Assembly: GCA_001592805.2 (NCBI GenBank)
Contig: CP051140.1
Coordinates: forward strand, 3,907,501 to 3,971,500
DNA: 64,000 bases
Source of the DNA: Peltaster fructicola
Taxonomy: Eukaryota > Ascomycota > Dothideomycetes
Reading direction: 5' to 3'
The position numbers and the translations under genes were made by a program. Below, piece after piece: positions 46,232 through 57,521 of this stretch (position 1 is the first letter of the stretch; each line of letters starts with the position of its first letter). The notes under the pieces are model-generated. The model did no database searches. It was not told where the DNA came from and saw only the letters and a list, made by a program, of their open reading frames with translations.

Positions 46232-47773
46232 ATGCGGCGATCAAGCGATAGCAGTGAGTCGTCTTCTCGCAACACATCCTCGGACGACACCGCGATCGAA
46301 GAGGGCGATGGGCGACTCCTTGCCTCAACGCACCACGATTCCGATATAGCATACAGCCAAGAGAAGCAATCACAATACACAAATGGCTTGCCCTACATAA
46401 ATGATCATCCCAGCACGTTGGGCTCTAAGCACCCGATACCACGTCGTCGGTGGAACTTACGAACAATCCTGGGCCTGGAGACACAAACAGCAGAGCTTCG
46501 AAGCACTGCGTGGCTCGACGGCCTCAGAGGACTCGCTGCTTTTCAGGTCTTCATATTCCACTACTGCGACGGCTGGTTCGAGCACAGCCGAGGATGGGGA
46601 CAGGACGGAGTGAAGGATCAACAGTGGTGGCGGCTGCCCTTCATAAGATCGATCTACGGAAGTGGTGACACGGCGGTTTGCGTCTTCTTCGCAATCTCTG
46701 GATATGTCTTGACACACAAGATGCTCTCCCTGCTGCGGCAGAACAGGCGACAGGATGTATACTCGTTTGTGGCATCTGCGATGTTTCGACGCGGCGTACG
46801 ACTTTACATGCCTGTGATCATCGAAAGCTTCATCCTCATGGTTCTAGGGAGAGTTGGCTTCCCGAAGGCATCTGGCTACGACAATGCGCCGACCATCTTC
46901 CTGGAGCTCAAGAGGTGGGCTTGGAGCATCATACACTTGCTCATGCCGTTGCGCTATCCGGACCGTTGGGCTGAGATCCTCAATATCTACGATGGCAACA
47001 TATCCTGGACGATACCACTCGAATACTATGGATCTATGGTTGTCTACGCCACTCTCATGATCTTCACAAGAGCTAGGAATTACAAAGTGCGGTCGGCATT
47101 GATTGCTGCTATGGTCACTACAAGCTTTCTGCGAGACGACTGGGTTGGAGCTCAGTTCTTGCTGGGTATGGCCTTCGCAGACTATCAGTTACAGCAGGAA
47201 TCGCGGATTGAGCATATCTCTGTGCGGGAGAAGCGCTATCGAGGGCTACTCTTCCTCGTACTCTTCGTCTTCGGTATCTACCTCAGCGGCTTGCCAATGG
47301 TTGGTCTCGTATCACCATACGAGCTGTGGCCTCGGCCATTCTACCATTGGATCTCCCAGCCTCTGGCAGCTATGGGCGCATATGTCGGCGACAGGAAAGG
47401 CGATCGTTATCTGACCTGTCTCGCTGGTTTTAGCATCTTGATGGGTGTAGGAGAGACAGCACGACTCAAACGGCTAATGGAGACACGCTTCGTGCAATAT
47501 CTAGGCAAGATCTCCTTCGGCCTTTATTTGTGCCATATCTTCTTGCATGCTTGGCTACGACCGCTGGACAGCATCTACTTTGCGCTGTGTGGACTGGATC
47601 CTGCTACTGCGAGGGACGTGGGTGGCTTCAGGTTCTTCATTGCTTTCTGCATGATGATAGTCCCTGCCACGCTCGTCAACTTTGCAGTCGGTTCACTGTT
47701 CGAGAAGTACCTTGACAGACCCTCTGTTAGAGCTGCCAAAGCATTCGAGCAGTGGTCCTTGGCACAGGACTAG
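46232..47773 (+). CDS. Acyltransferase 3 family membrane protein
   Basis: An intronless frame of 513 aa in the OafA/YrhL-type acyltransferase 3 family, polytopic membrane enzymes that O-acylate sugars, lipids or small molecules. The motif STAWLDGLRGLAAFQVFIFH (about residues 90-110) contains the conserved R and the catalytic-type His at the end of helix 1. SGDTAVCVFFAISGYVLTHK is the second hallmark. About ten hydrophobic helices follow, ending in GKISFGLYLCHIFLHAWL. The N-terminal 85 residues are soluble, Ser-rich and acidic. The start is the ATG at 46232; an open upstream codon is GTG. The substrate is unknown; similar fungal proteins sit both alone and in metabolite clusters. Confidence 0.88.
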   Translation: MRRSSDSSESSSRNTSSDDTAIEEGDGRLLASTHHDSDIAYSQEKQSQYTNGLPYINDHPSTLGSKHPIPRRRWNLRTILGLETQTAELRSTAWLDGLRGLAAFQVFIFHYCDGWFEHSRGWGQDGVKDQQWWRLPFIRSIYGSGDTAVCVFFAISGYVLTHKMLSLLRQNRRQDVYSFVASAMFRRGVRLYMPVIIESFILMVLGRVGFPKASGYDNAPTIFLELKRWAWSIIHLLMPLRYPDRWAEILNIYDGNISWTIPLEYYGSMVVYATLMIFTRARNYKVRSALIAAMVTTSFLRDDWVGAQFLLGMAFADYQLQQESRIEHISVREKRYRGLLFLVLFVFGIYLSGLPMVGLVSPYELWPRPFYHWISQPLAAMGAYVGDRKGDRYLTCLAGFSILMGVGETARLKRLMETRFVQYLGKISFGLYLCHIFLHAWLRPLDSIYFALCGLDPATARDVGGFRFFIAFCMMIVPATLVNFAVGSLFEKYLDRPSVRAAKAFEQWSLAQD

Positions 47774-47915
47774 ATTCCGGTCGTCAAATTGAAGCATTTC
47801 AAGCGAGCATAGATTACGAGTAATGAGACACGATAGCATTGAGCATGTACTGTAGCAATACATTAGATTGAGTATGGCTTTGGCTAGTCCACGGATACGG
47901 CTTTCTTGAGTCTCT

Positions 47916-50297
47916 CTAATCGCTCACGGTCGATGTCGAACCCGCCATGTAGTGTGCCTCGTCTTCGGTGTCCAGCACGTCATCATCGGTGATACCTTCA
48001 TCAGCAGTCTCCATATCAGGATCATCAAAGAATATCGAGCTCTGATTGCGGAACTCCTCCATGAAGCTCCCGCGACGCTGCTGACTGCCTTGAGAAGCAC
48101 CCAGCTCAGCTATAGACGGTCTCGATGTCTCCATGCTTGCTCGTGAGCTACCGAACCATTCGCTAACACGTCGACTGAATGACGGACTGTCCTGTCGCTC
48201 CAGAGGTGGTGGTCGTGGGGATCTTGAGCCCTCGACAGGACTCTTCTGTTCAGGGATCTGTATGGATCCGCCAGACTGTCGAGCCTTCTCGAGAAGATCC
48301 TTGAGATCATCTTCTGAGAACATGTTGCGAAGCCTTATCCCGGGCGCAGGCGTAGGTAGCGGCTGTTCTGATGGCCTTGTCGCTTCGCGAGCCTTCTCGA
48401 TGACTCTTTCGATCTTCATGCGATTGTCGATGAACTTCAGCTTCGGCCAACCAGCAAGTTGACCTTGATGTATCATTGACGAGAGACGATTCATATCCGG
48501 GTCTGATAGAATGTTCCAAAAGTCGCTGATCCTTGTTTTTGGCCATATTGTGATGGTTCCTCCGAATCTTTGCAAGAATACTTGACTCCAGTCTTGCCCC
48601 ATGGGTCGAGGTAGGAGCTCCAGATGTCGTAAGAACTTAAGCCATTTCGTCAAGTCAGTCTTAAGGTACAGCTCCGCGGCTGATCCAATGAATCCGCCTC
48701 GCCAGCCACGACCTTGTCTGTGAGTGACTGGTCTGCCTACTGTGCCTCTGGATGAGAAGAAGAACAGATTGACATGTGGATTGACCTGACTGACGATACT
48801 GAAGTTGACATTGAAGTGTAAGTTGAGGCTCTGTAATGGAATATCAGTCCTTAAACTGCCGTCCTTCCACTTGTGGCCGAAGCTGTACGGTTCCAGTTTC
48901 CCAGCAAGAGTCTTGCGCATGAGTACAACAGGATTAAGGATACCAGGAACAGCAGCAGATGCCAGCACTGCTGACCAGACAACACAATCTGGTGCGGTCA
49001 AGTAGTTGGCCAGAATGGAAGGACTGTGAGGATCCGAAGGAACACACGACACGTTGAGGACCCTACCAGTTCTTTTGTAGGCTTCCATGAATGTCAGTGA
49101 GCCATGGCAGAACCAGGCACACTTTTTCGCCCAGTCCACGTTGTCGAATCGTGCGCCAGTCTTGTACCATCGCCAGAACCAGATTGATATTGGTTCTTGA
49201 CATGCCTTGATCCTGTACGCCAATGCTGGGACAAGCAACTTTCTGAGCTCTTCATCAGTGCGTGTACCAAGCAATGCTGCAACTAGGGCGCCTCCAGAGG
49301 TGCCAGTGATGATATCAGGTAGAGAATCATCTTCGATGAGTGCTTTTGCAATTCCGAAGTGATAGTACGCAAAGGTGGCTCCGCCAGACAAGCACAACGC
49401 CGTTCGCCCGAAGTTCGTGCTAAAGTGCTGTGCCAGACTGTGCTTTGCATCTTGTGTCAAGCTTCTGCTGTTCAGAAGGAATTGCAGTGTTGTCTGTACC
49501 TCATTGACATACTCCTGGATCAAGTTCTTGGTGCCATAGTATGTCTCTGAGTATAAATGTGAGTCCTCGAATCCCGCAAAGTTGTTCTTCACACAAGCCT
49601 CTAGCACACTTCGCAGATCGTGCATGGCCTGGCTCTGGGAAGCATGACTTTTCTCCTCTTTCTCAGCCTGCAGTCGTAATGCTCGCAGGTCTTTCAATAT
49701 CCGCTTGATCGTCTTGTATTGATAGTATGACGATACATCGTCCTCCTTCCATGCGTCGTTCCCAAGATATGTGTCCAGAACGCTTGCCGCTTTTGTCCAG
49801 CCAAGATAGTCTACCTGCTCATGCAATTCATGTCGTAGCTTGTTCTTCTTGCCCCGCCACGAGAAGAAGTGCTCATACAGGTAGATGTAGAGCCTCGTGA
49901 ACAGATACGAAACACCCAAGAGGATGATCCAACCGATGACATAGATGAGAAGTGGATACTTCAACAACGGGTATGACCAGCCCTCTCGAGTCTCATCCTT
50001 TCCTCGCTCTGGCTTCTTCCGCCGTTTCGACTTCTTCTTTCTTTGTGTATCCCGGGTACCCTTCACTCTTTGATGCACTGGCTTCCAGTCATTCAGTGCT
50101 GTGATGAACTCTGGTTTAGGTGATGTCAGGTCCTCTTCAGACTTGAGTGGATCATCTGGCGTAGCGATAAGGGCCTTGGCGAATTCAGCGATATCGTCTT
50201 CGTCGACGAAATCATTGTCCCAGTCCGGTAGTTCTCGATAGTTCCATGCATGCTTCGAATCGATACTCGGTGTGCTGCTGATCTTCTCTTTCGTCAT
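47916..50297 (-). CDS. Patatin-like phospholipase/TAG lipase
   Basis: An intronless frame of 793 aa in the fungal PLPL/Tgl3-4-5-like group, acting on triacylglycerol or phospholipid at membranes or lipid droplets. The N-terminal 110 residues are charged, followed by a hydrophobic helix (LLIYVIGWIILLGVSYLF) and DUF3336-like helices. The patatin domain has the oxyanion glycines ALCLSGGATFAYYHFGIAKA, the nucleophile elbow ITGTSGGALVAALLG (GxSxG) and the catalytic Asp in HKWKDGSLRTDIP. Both dyad residues are present. The last 130 residues are Ser/Pro-rich and acidic (MAGSTSTVSD end), probably phosphorylated. It is convergent with the acyltransferase and divergent from QRI7. Confidence 0.93.
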   Translation of the reverse strand: MTKEKISSTPSIDSKHAWNYRELPDWDNDFVDEDDIAEFAKALIATPDDPLKSEEDLTSPKPEFITALNDWKPVHQRVKGTRDTQRKKKSKRRKKPERGKDETREGWSYPLLKYPLLIYVIGWIILLGVSYLFTRLYIYLYEHFFSWRGKKNKLRHELHEQVDYLGWTKAASVLDTYLGNDAWKEDDVSSYYQYKTIKRILKDLRALRLQAEKEEKSHASQSQAMHDLRSVLEACVKNNFAGFEDSHLYSETYYGTKNLIQEYVNEVQTTLQFLLNSRSLTQDAKHSLAQHFSTNFGRTALCLSGGATFAYYHFGIAKALIEDDSLPDIITGTSGGALVAALLGTRTDEELRKLLVPALAYRIKACQEPISIWFWRWYKTGARFDNVDWAKKCAWFCHGSLTFMEAYKRTGRVLNVSCVPSDPHSPSILANYLTAPDCVVWSAVLASAAVPGILNPVVLMRKTLAGKLEPYSFGHKWKDGSLRTDIPLQSLNLHFNVNFSIVSQVNPHVNLFFFSSRGTVGRPVTHRQGRGWRGGFIGSAAELYLKTDLTKWLKFLRHLELLPRPMGQDWSQVFLQRFGGTITIWPKTRISDFWNILSDPDMNRLSSMIHQGQLAGWPKLKFIDNRMKIERVIEKAREATRPSEQPLPTPAPGIRLRNMFSEDDLKDLLEKARQSGGSIQIPEQKSPVEGSRSPRPPPLERQDSPSFSRRVSEWFGSSRASMETSRPSIAELGASQGSQQRRGSFMEEFRNQSSIFFDDPDMETADEGITDDDVLDTEDEAHYMAGSTSTVSD

Positions 50298-50556
50298 TGC
50301 TCTTCCCTATCACGCAATATACTCGGCTAGGAGCATGTCTGAGAGAGGGAGACTTTGTGAAAGCTTCAGCGCCTCAGGTAATGCACATGCAAGGTTGTTG
50401 TAGAGAGCAAGGATACATGTAAGCACTCTGCTGGGATGCAACGTCATAGTTGTGCTTGCGGGTACGCCAAGCAGCGGCCCGTGTCGATCTTCCGCTGTTC
50501 TTCTGGCAGCAGTCTATACACTTTTAACAAAGAAGCATCAACTACACCGTCGAGGA

Positions 50557-51915
50557 ATGTTTAGGACGCACAACAAAATCCTGCGGAATGCCCAGCTTGT
50601 AAGTAGACACCTACGGCGAAGCTCAAGTTCGACCACATCGGGACGACTACGGGCAGGACAGAGTGTTCTGGCCATCGAGACATCATGCGATGATTCTAGT
50701 GTTGCCGTGCTTACGTTGGAGAGCGAAGAGCATGCACCTGGAGGATTGAGAAGTGTCGTCAACTTTCACAAGACAATCACTGCCAGCTCTCATCAGTACA
50801 ATGGGATCCATCCATTGGTGGCGCTGGAGTCCCATCACGCTGCACTTGCAAATCTTGTACAGACAGCGTGCCAGCAGATGCGGACTGTAGTCACAGACTG
50901 GAGACCTACTCTTGTGGCTGCAACTCGTGGTCCTGGTATGAGAAGTAACCTTGCTGTTGGACTGTCACTGGCGAAAGGACTGGCGGTTGCATGGAATCGA
51001 CCACTTCTGGGTGTGCACCACATGCAGGCGCATGCTCTGACTTCGCGCTTGTGCTGGACTCTACAAAATGGGAGCGACATCGTTTACAACCCGTCGAAGA
51101 CATGGACATTCGATGCTATACAACCGGCATTCCCATACTTGACCGTTCTGGCAAGCGGAGGACACACAATGCTGCTGCAATCGACTGACTTGTGCGAGCA
51201 CACGATTCTAGCAGAAACTCAAGATATCGCAGTTGGAGACTGCTTAGACAAAGCAGCGCGAGCGATCGTGCCTACAGAGCTATGCCAGCCACCATACGGC
51301 AGAGCGCTCGAGCGGTTCGCCTTTCCGAACGGAGAACAAGACTACAACTATGTCGCACCTCGCTCGCGCAAAGAGGAGCTGCGCGAACGTCCGACAGAGT
51401 GGTCATGGTCATTCCGACTACCACTCCAGAACAAGAGTGGCGAGAAGACAGATCGACGAATGCAATACTCCTTCGCTGGTATGCTGTCTCAGGCCGAGCG
51501 CTACATGCGAGGAGCAGACATGAGCCTGGGGGAACGACGAGACATGGCACGGGAGGTGCTGAGGGTAGCGTTCGAACATCTTGTCACTCGAATACTGCTG
51601 CATCTGTCGGAGTCTGCAGCAAAATCAGTCAACACAATCGTCATCTCAGGCGGCGTCGCATCGAACAAGTACCTCAGACATGTGCTCAGACGGATGCTCG
51701 ACGCTCGAGGCTTTGAGCATATAGCCACAGTGTTTCCGCCTGTTGAGCTGTGTACCGACAATGCTCTTATGATTGCTTGGGCTGCACTTGAGATGTACTC
51801 AGCGGGATATACCACAAGTCTTGATGTAGAGCCCATCAGGAAGTGGTCAATGGATTCTTGTGATACAAGCGGCGGTATCCTTGGCGCTACAGGATGGCTT
51901 CACAGTGATCCTTAG
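50557..51915 (+). CDS. QRI7: Mitochondrial tRNA t6A threonylcarbamoyltransferase Qri7
   Basis: Qri7 (Kae1/TsaD family, OSGEPL1) transfers threonylcarbamoyl to A37 of mitochondrial ANN-decoding tRNAs. It is intronless, 452 aa from the ATG at 50557 (MFRTHNKILRNAQLVSRHLR), which gives a good presequence; the frame upstream has no ATG. Family motifs: VLAIETSCDDSSVAVL, ASSHQYNGIHPLVALESHHA, the metal site GVHHMQAHAL, YLTVLASGGHTMLL, the catalytic-region GDCLDKAARA, ISGGVASNKYLR and CTDNALMIAWAALEMY. An insert of about 20 residues after the second metal His (NGSDIVYNPSKTWTFDAIQP) is longer than in bacteria. Confidence 0.95.
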   Translation: MFRTHNKILRNAQLVSRHLRRSSSSTTSGRLRAGQSVLAIETSCDDSSVAVLTLESEEHAPGGLRSVVNFHKTITASSHQYNGIHPLVALESHHAALANLVQTACQQMRTVVTDWRPTLVAATRGPGMRSNLAVGLSLAKGLAVAWNRPLLGVHHMQAHALTSRLCWTLQNGSDIVYNPSKTWTFDAIQPAFPYLTVLASGGHTMLLQSTDLCEHTILAETQDIAVGDCLDKAARAIVPTELCQPPYGRALERFAFPNGEQDYNYVAPRSRKEELRERPTEWSWSFRLPLQNKSGEKTDRRMQYSFAGMLSQAERYMRGADMSLGERRDMAREVLRVAFEHLVTRILLHLSESAAKSVNTIVISGGVASNKYLRHVLRRMLDARGFEHIATVFPPVELCTDNALMIAWAALEMYSAGYTTSLDVEPIRKWSMDSCDTSGGILGATGWLHSDP

Positions 51916-52222
51916 TACATCAAAAGGCCGATACTATCAGTGTACAGATCACTACAACACTGACACTATGGTAGGAGAGGTCCCTGGATCATCAACGGTC
52001 ACAGTAGAAGAGACCTCACATCACCCCAACAGTGGTATTATCTTACCAAACGACTTTAAACTCCATTTCGGTGCAAGGATACCGCTGAAGATCACTATAG
52101 CTGGTCGGAAGACCCCATGAGGTCAAAGCAGACCAGATGGGGGGATTACCTGTTGCTCAACCCAGTATCGTTCTGAAACTCCATCGCTGCGTCTGACCTC
52201 TATCATACACAGAGTTGTCCTG
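51916..52222. other. Convergent intergenic region
   Basis: 307 bases between the QRI7 stop and the dehydrogenase-like gene's stop. Plus frame 51860-52120 overlaps QRI7 out of frame and is a shadow. Confidence 0.5.
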
Positions 52223-53220
52223 TCAAGACCATCTCTGGTCGATACCTTGTGTCATCAGTGTGGCTACATCCTTAGATGTTTTGCCTCGTTGGCGATTATC
52301 AGTCTGCTCATTCCCAAGCTCAGTCCCATGCGCAACTAGGGTGTACAACTCGCTGATGGGTCTGAAGATGTTCTCTTCCTTGGAAAAGTGGCCGTCCAGC
52401 TCGAATGTCTCTGCTATCTCTAGCATTTCCTGCACCCATCGATACGCCTTTGGTGGCATACTCGGTAGCAGCCTGTTGGCAGACCTGGCGAATGTAGGAT
52501 TGTACTCGTCTAGAAGCTCTTCAAGATTGTCGACAAGGCCGAAGCGCTGCGCTGTAGTGAAGGACTGGATTGCGATCGCTGCGAAACCCTTGCTCATGGC
52601 TGCAAAGCACATCTTCAATGCCGATGCAGATCCAATGGTCGCATCAATGTGTTGTATGTTCACAGTGCTGGCAAAATGTTCACCGCTGGGACCCTCGTTG
52701 ACCTTCACTGGTCCCGAGACGACCAGGCGTGGACGAGTCCAGCTGCCATCGTCTTTGAGCTTCGGTGGTCCAGATATGATGCCGCCATCAATGAACTTGA
52801 TGGTGGACGCTGATGTGGCAAAGAGCTCTGCAGTATTGCGTGCTGTTTGAGGACTCACTGCATTGAGGTCGAGGAAGTATAGAGGATGTGGTCGGGCTGC
52901 GAATGTAACATCGTTGACTGCTGCCACGATTCGATTGGCAACTGATAATGCATCCTTTTGAGGCACAATCGAAAGCACATAGTCAGCTTGATTGCAAAGG
53001 TCGACATCGGAGGTCAGCAGCTCGATGTTACTGGCCCTAGCTCTTTGCTGCGTGGACTCACTACGAGTATTAGCTTTTCGAATTGCTCTTAGAAGCCAAC
53101 GTGCCTTCTACCAGAGGCATTTGTGATCACTCTGTAATTGTGCGCCGAGAGCAGCTTGCCCATACCAGCACCCATGTCGCCTATCGACAGTATCGCGACG
53201 GTAGCTAGAGGGACCGCCAT
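52223..53220 (-). CDS. Beta-hydroxyacid dehydrogenase-like protein (6PGDH fold)
   Basis: A two-exon gene of about 319 aa. Exon 53112-53220 carries the Rossmann start VAILSIGDMGAGMGKLLSAH, and exon 52223-53073 the rest (CNQADYVLSIVPQKDALSVA, FLDLNAVSPQTARN, FIDGGIISGPPKL). The C-terminal part matches the DUF1932-type helical domain (ALKMCFAAMSKGFAAIAIQS with the conserved Lys). This places it with the 3-hydroxyisobutyrate/phosphogluconate dehydrogenase superfamily, NAD(P)-dependent; the substrate is unknown. The 38-nt intron (donor gtagaa, acceptor gaaaag) is short and weak; it was chosen because it alone keeps frame. The nearby GCTAAT...CGTAG looks like a branch site plus acceptor but breaks the frame, so the first junction is uncertain. 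Confidence 0.8.
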
Positions 53221-54425
53221 GCTGAAGACGTCGTGTCTAGTCCCGTAGAGCAATATGAGCGAGGGTGAGATTGCAGTTCAAGCCTATCACGGCAGATAAT
53301 CACCTCGAACATATCCCGTTGTCTCATTCGTTGTAAGCCGATCACGCACTTCGAAGATCTCCTGCCGTAGAGGGCAAGTCATCCACCGGCTCTAACTTCG
53401 AGATCAACGCACTACGCATGCAATCATGCTCATGATCAGCCGTACCGTACTGCAAGGTTGCAGCGAAGGTGATTTGACACTGGCCGGCAATTGTGTATCA
53501 TTGGTGCTGCGGACGTGTGACCGCTCGCACACAGGTGAGCCACTCTCGCTAGGTCAAGAAGTGTCAGCAGCCACAGCCATCGAAGAGGGAGCGCCGACAC
53601 TGCTGTTATTGGATAGCTTATCCCTAGTTTGGTCATTGTCTTCGGGATAGGAGGCTCACAAATGATGATTGAGGGAGACGCGTGTGCTCGTGCTCGCGGG
53701 GAAGCTGCCTGTTGAGGCGGCCTGGCGCGCGAGAATGGAAGTCTCCTGCAGTGCTTCGAGAAGAACCTTAGTTTCTCCTCCTTCGTTTCATTGTACCGTA
53801 CCATACGTCGATCATCCAAAGTAGTGGCAAGATAAGAGTCACAACGCTTGGAAGCTTCTCTGGCGCCGCAACCAAGACCACATGCATGTAACTCCACAGC
53901 AGCATTGAGACAGAAACGACAAGATTCGCAATATACACACCTACACTCTTACGCGCGAACCTCCCTCATCCTTCTGACGGCCTCTTTGCTGGCCAGCTGA
54001 AACAGATTACGCACTTTCTCAAACTTCTACAACCACTACACTTCAAGCGCGCGCATTCTCCTTTGTTGCACGACAACATCGCGGCGCCGATCATCTCGAC
54101 GACAGCTCTGCTCCGCGCGATACATCTGAGGTTCATTCGCGGAGAGCATCCCAGTGTCAGCTCGTACGTCGTCCTTGGAGTACCACCACAAGCTGCAATC
54201 CTGGCAACATCCTGCGCCTGCCGCATGCGACGTCGCAGCACACTCCTTCAACGAACGCGCTCTTTGTCCTTGCAATCCTTGAATACCGAATACACGGATG
54301 CGCCTCATATGCCAGCAACGCCTGGGCTTCTGCCTGTGAAGCATTGAGACATCGAAACTACGCAGTGCCTACTGTACAAGACATCTGCGCACAAGAGAGG
54401 GAAGAATTGGAGGTGCTGTTCGGGG
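53221..54425. other. Intergenic, long PDE2 upstream region
   Basis: About 1.2 kb between divergent genes. No frame with a domain. The 500 bases before 54426 are pyrimidine-rich in places and probably contain a long PDE2 5' leader. No RNA gene seen. Confidence 0.45.
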
Positions 54426-57256
54426 ATGGAAGGAGAGACTCAGGCGCCTCGCTGCAATGTCATATATCATTGCGCCAGCGCTCAAGATGATATCGCTGCT
54501 CTCTACCACTCCCGTGTCCCACCCGATGAGGCGGCTTCGGGACACAATGACAAGAGCTTGGATCTGATCTACCACAATGCGCGCGTTCTGCTCGATCAAG
54601 ATCGAGGTGGTTTCAAAGAAGGTATCATTAAGGTCGAGCACCATCTGGCAATGCTAACTTCTCCACAGTCTACCTCAGCTCCTCTCAGAAACAATGTCTT
54701 GAGCGTCTGGATATCTACGCAAATTCCGCACCGACGATCGTACTAGTCGAAGTGAGAGAGTCGGACACCGATACTGCTAGACAGGATAAGAATGGCACAG
54801 CCTTTCTTCGATTGCTAAAGACTAACATCATCGGTGCACGCTATCAGAAAGACGTCCTATCATTCGGATTACTGGTCGGAGGAACGTCGCCGAGCCTCGA
54901 AAGTTTGCCGGCGAAGACAACCGCATCGTTCCTCAAGGCTGGAGCTGAAGATATCATTGCCAGTCCTATAACGGCCAGAGGCATCAACCATCTTGTGGGA
55001 CACGTCATGGAGAGGACACGACCTCCTGCACGACTAATAGGCTCTTCCATGGCCCAGAACCTAGTGGAAAGTATACGGGACACCGATTCGGACGAGCAGC
55101 CATATCACAGACCGGATGAAGCGTTGTCTGAAGAAAGGCGACAGTTTGTCGAGGATGTTGTGAAGAGATGGGCATTCCCTGCACACGAGCTCGATATGGA
55201 CGAGCTGACGTATGCTGCCGTGTTAATGCTCGAGCACATCCTACGGGATCCAATTATGGAGCATTATCGCCTCGAGCGTGCGGAGCTTGTGAGCTTTGTA
55301 CTAGCCACGAGACGACAATATAAACACGAAAGGGAGGTGCATTATCACAACTGGCGACATGCTGTCGATGTCACACAATCTATCTACCAATTCCTCACAT
55401 CGATAGGACTGTGTCCACCCGCAGAACCAGAGGAGGCAGCGAAGAAGAAAAGAACGTCAGTCGAGATGCTTTTCTCTTCGTTGGACGGGTTGATGCTGCT
55501 TGTGTCAGCCATCGGACACGATGTCGGTCACCCAGGTGTCAACAACGCCTTTCTCGTTGCCTGCAATCACCCACTAGCACAGCTTTACAACGACAAATCT
55601 GTGCTTGAGAACTATCACTGCGCTGCGTACTCACAGCTCCTGCGACGCCACTGGCCGTCCCTGAGCAGATATCGCAACTTCCGACAAACCCTCATCTCAA
55701 ATATCTTAGCCACCGATATGCAACGCCACTTCGAATACATGAGCCACCTCACTGATCTTCGAGAAAAGCTGCTCGAAAGCCGCATGTCAGTCGAAGAGTG
55801 GAGCGAGAAGGAAAAGGACAGCACACGAGAGCTCATGACCGCCCTGATGATGAAGGCTGCTGATATCTCCAACATTGCACGACCATTCGACATTTCTGCG
55901 GCATGGGCTAAGATCCTGATAAACGAGTTCGCGAGTCAAGGTGATCTCGAGTCCGAGCTGGAAATTCCCACCTGTTTGTTTGGCGGGCCTCCGGACAAAG
56001 AGAATCTTCTCGCTGCTGCGCAAAGCCAGAAAGGTTTCATGAACCTCTTTGGGTTTCCTTTGTTCCAGGGACTTTCTGACATCGTGCCGAGCATTTCGTG
56101 CACGGTCGATACCCTGGTGCAGAATCAGAAGTCATGGGATGCAAAGATTGCAGAGGAGTCACAACGACAGCAGACGCCTGGTCATGCTACGTTTCAGTCG
56201 CTTGGTAGCGACCACGATCTGGAGGTATTGCAGAGACATCGTCAATCGGAGCCTGCTGTGGTGCCTGCTAACGTAGACTCGCCACCATCGACGCCTATCC
56301 GTTGGCAACCTGGACAACATCAGTCTGGCTCGCCTGTGCGACATCCAGCATCCGAAGAGAAGAAACGGTTGATCGCAGGCTTCTCCGCTCGTGAAGATGG
56401 CAAGCGTGCGTCAGCTCCAGTAATAGGAGGACCAGGCAGTCTGCTCATCGCACCAAGTAATGCGGCATCGCGGCGCTCTAGTAAGGACGTTGCTTTAGAC
56501 CAGCTACATCAGCTTGGTTTGTTCACACACCAGACCGGTCACCCTGGCTCACGACGAGGTTCTGCAGATGCATCGTACCAGCTCAATCATTCACACCCAA
56601 CGTCACGGCGCGGCAGCAAGGACGAGAGCCTGACGACGATCCTTGTCACTCAAGGTAAAGGAGGTAGTGGGAGTCCTGAGACACGATCAGGCCATGTAAG
56701 GCACTCGAGCAGCTCACCGCACAAGACAGATGCGAACCGGCAGGCACGACAGTTGGCGCAGAAACAAACCCGTAACTCCGTGCCATCGTCACACAGCCAT
56801 GCTGCAAGCTCAGGCACTGCAACAACCGGCCACTCACTGTCCACCCAACCATCATCCGTCAACCCTGCGGATGACGACGACGAGAGTCCGACTATTCAAC
56901 TCAGCACCTCATCGCAGAGCCACGATCCTTTTCTAGCACCGAGCTCCAAGTCGAGTGAAGGCGACGATGATAACAACACAACAACACCACCCGCTCCCGA
57001 CCAGCCTTCTACAGCGTCATTGCTAGATTTGAGCTCCCACAACGGCAAAGACAACGCGTCACCACATGGCAAGGCTCGCACGACGCCAGAGGACAGCAGC
57101 GACAACAACAATAACGGTCGACCGCCTCTTGTGAAAGACGGACAAACTGGTCTTCGAGAATCACGATCGCGGAGTCGTCTGAGGAGTCTGCGTTTCTGGC
57201 GGAAGAAGAAAGAGCCGACTAGTATTGATTCTGCGACGGACAGTGTATCGCCTTGA
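54426..57256 (+). CDS. PDE2: High-affinity cAMP phosphodiesterase
   Basis: Exons 54426-54621 and 54669-57256 (47-nt intron) give 927 aa. The enzyme hydrolyses cAMP to 5'-AMP and restrains PKA. The class I PDE domain spans about residues 220-560: metal ligands in VHYHNWRHAVDVTQSIYQFL, AIGHDVGHPGVNNAFLVACN, MKAADISNIARPFDISAAW, and the purine-clamp region MNLFGFPLFQGLSDI with its invariant Gln. The N-terminal 200 residues (CNVIYHCASAQDD; APTIVLVEV; FGLLVGGTSPSLES; GAEDIIASPI) resemble a degenerate response-regulator receiver lacking a clear phospho-Asp set. The last 350 residues are Ser/Gly/Thr-rich with SRRGSxD-type repeats that look like kinase sites. The intronic acceptor gives the conserved KEVYLSSSQKQCLERL. 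Confidence 0.94.
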
Positions 57257-57521
57257 GTGTGCTGTCTGCATTATTTCAAGGCCCTGCTCCTTTCAACGAT
57301 CTTTTATATTAGCCTTGATGATCAAGTTCGACGCCAGGAAGCAGTACAGTGCACTCTCCGGCTACAGCGATGCACGTGTGACGAAATGATAGAATAATTA
57401 GAAGCCGTCAATGCAGTCATGTAGTATTGACACTACTGTACCTTTCGTGTACTCGTAATTGCATCAAGGTAATGAGAGATTGCCACCGGGTACGCTTTTG
57501 GGAGCAATGGAAGCTCACGAC
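57257..57521. other. Convergent intergenic region PDE2/peroxiredoxin
   Basis: 265 bases, AT-richer than its neighbours (gaaatgatagaataattaga), as expected for 3' ends. No gene. Confidence 0.5.

Noticed and set aside
40035-47773. Secondary-metabolite cluster around the Zn2Cys6 factor and acyltransferase
   Set aside because: No backbone enzyme (PKS, NRPS, terpene synthase), P450 or transporter lies between or beside them; flanks are housekeeping genes.
51860-52120. Plus frame after QRI7
   Set aside because: Starts inside QRI7 out of frame and has no motif.
53436-53897. Minus frame of 153 aa upstream of PDE2
   Set aside because: Low-complexity Arg/Ala reading of promoter DNA; no splice partners.
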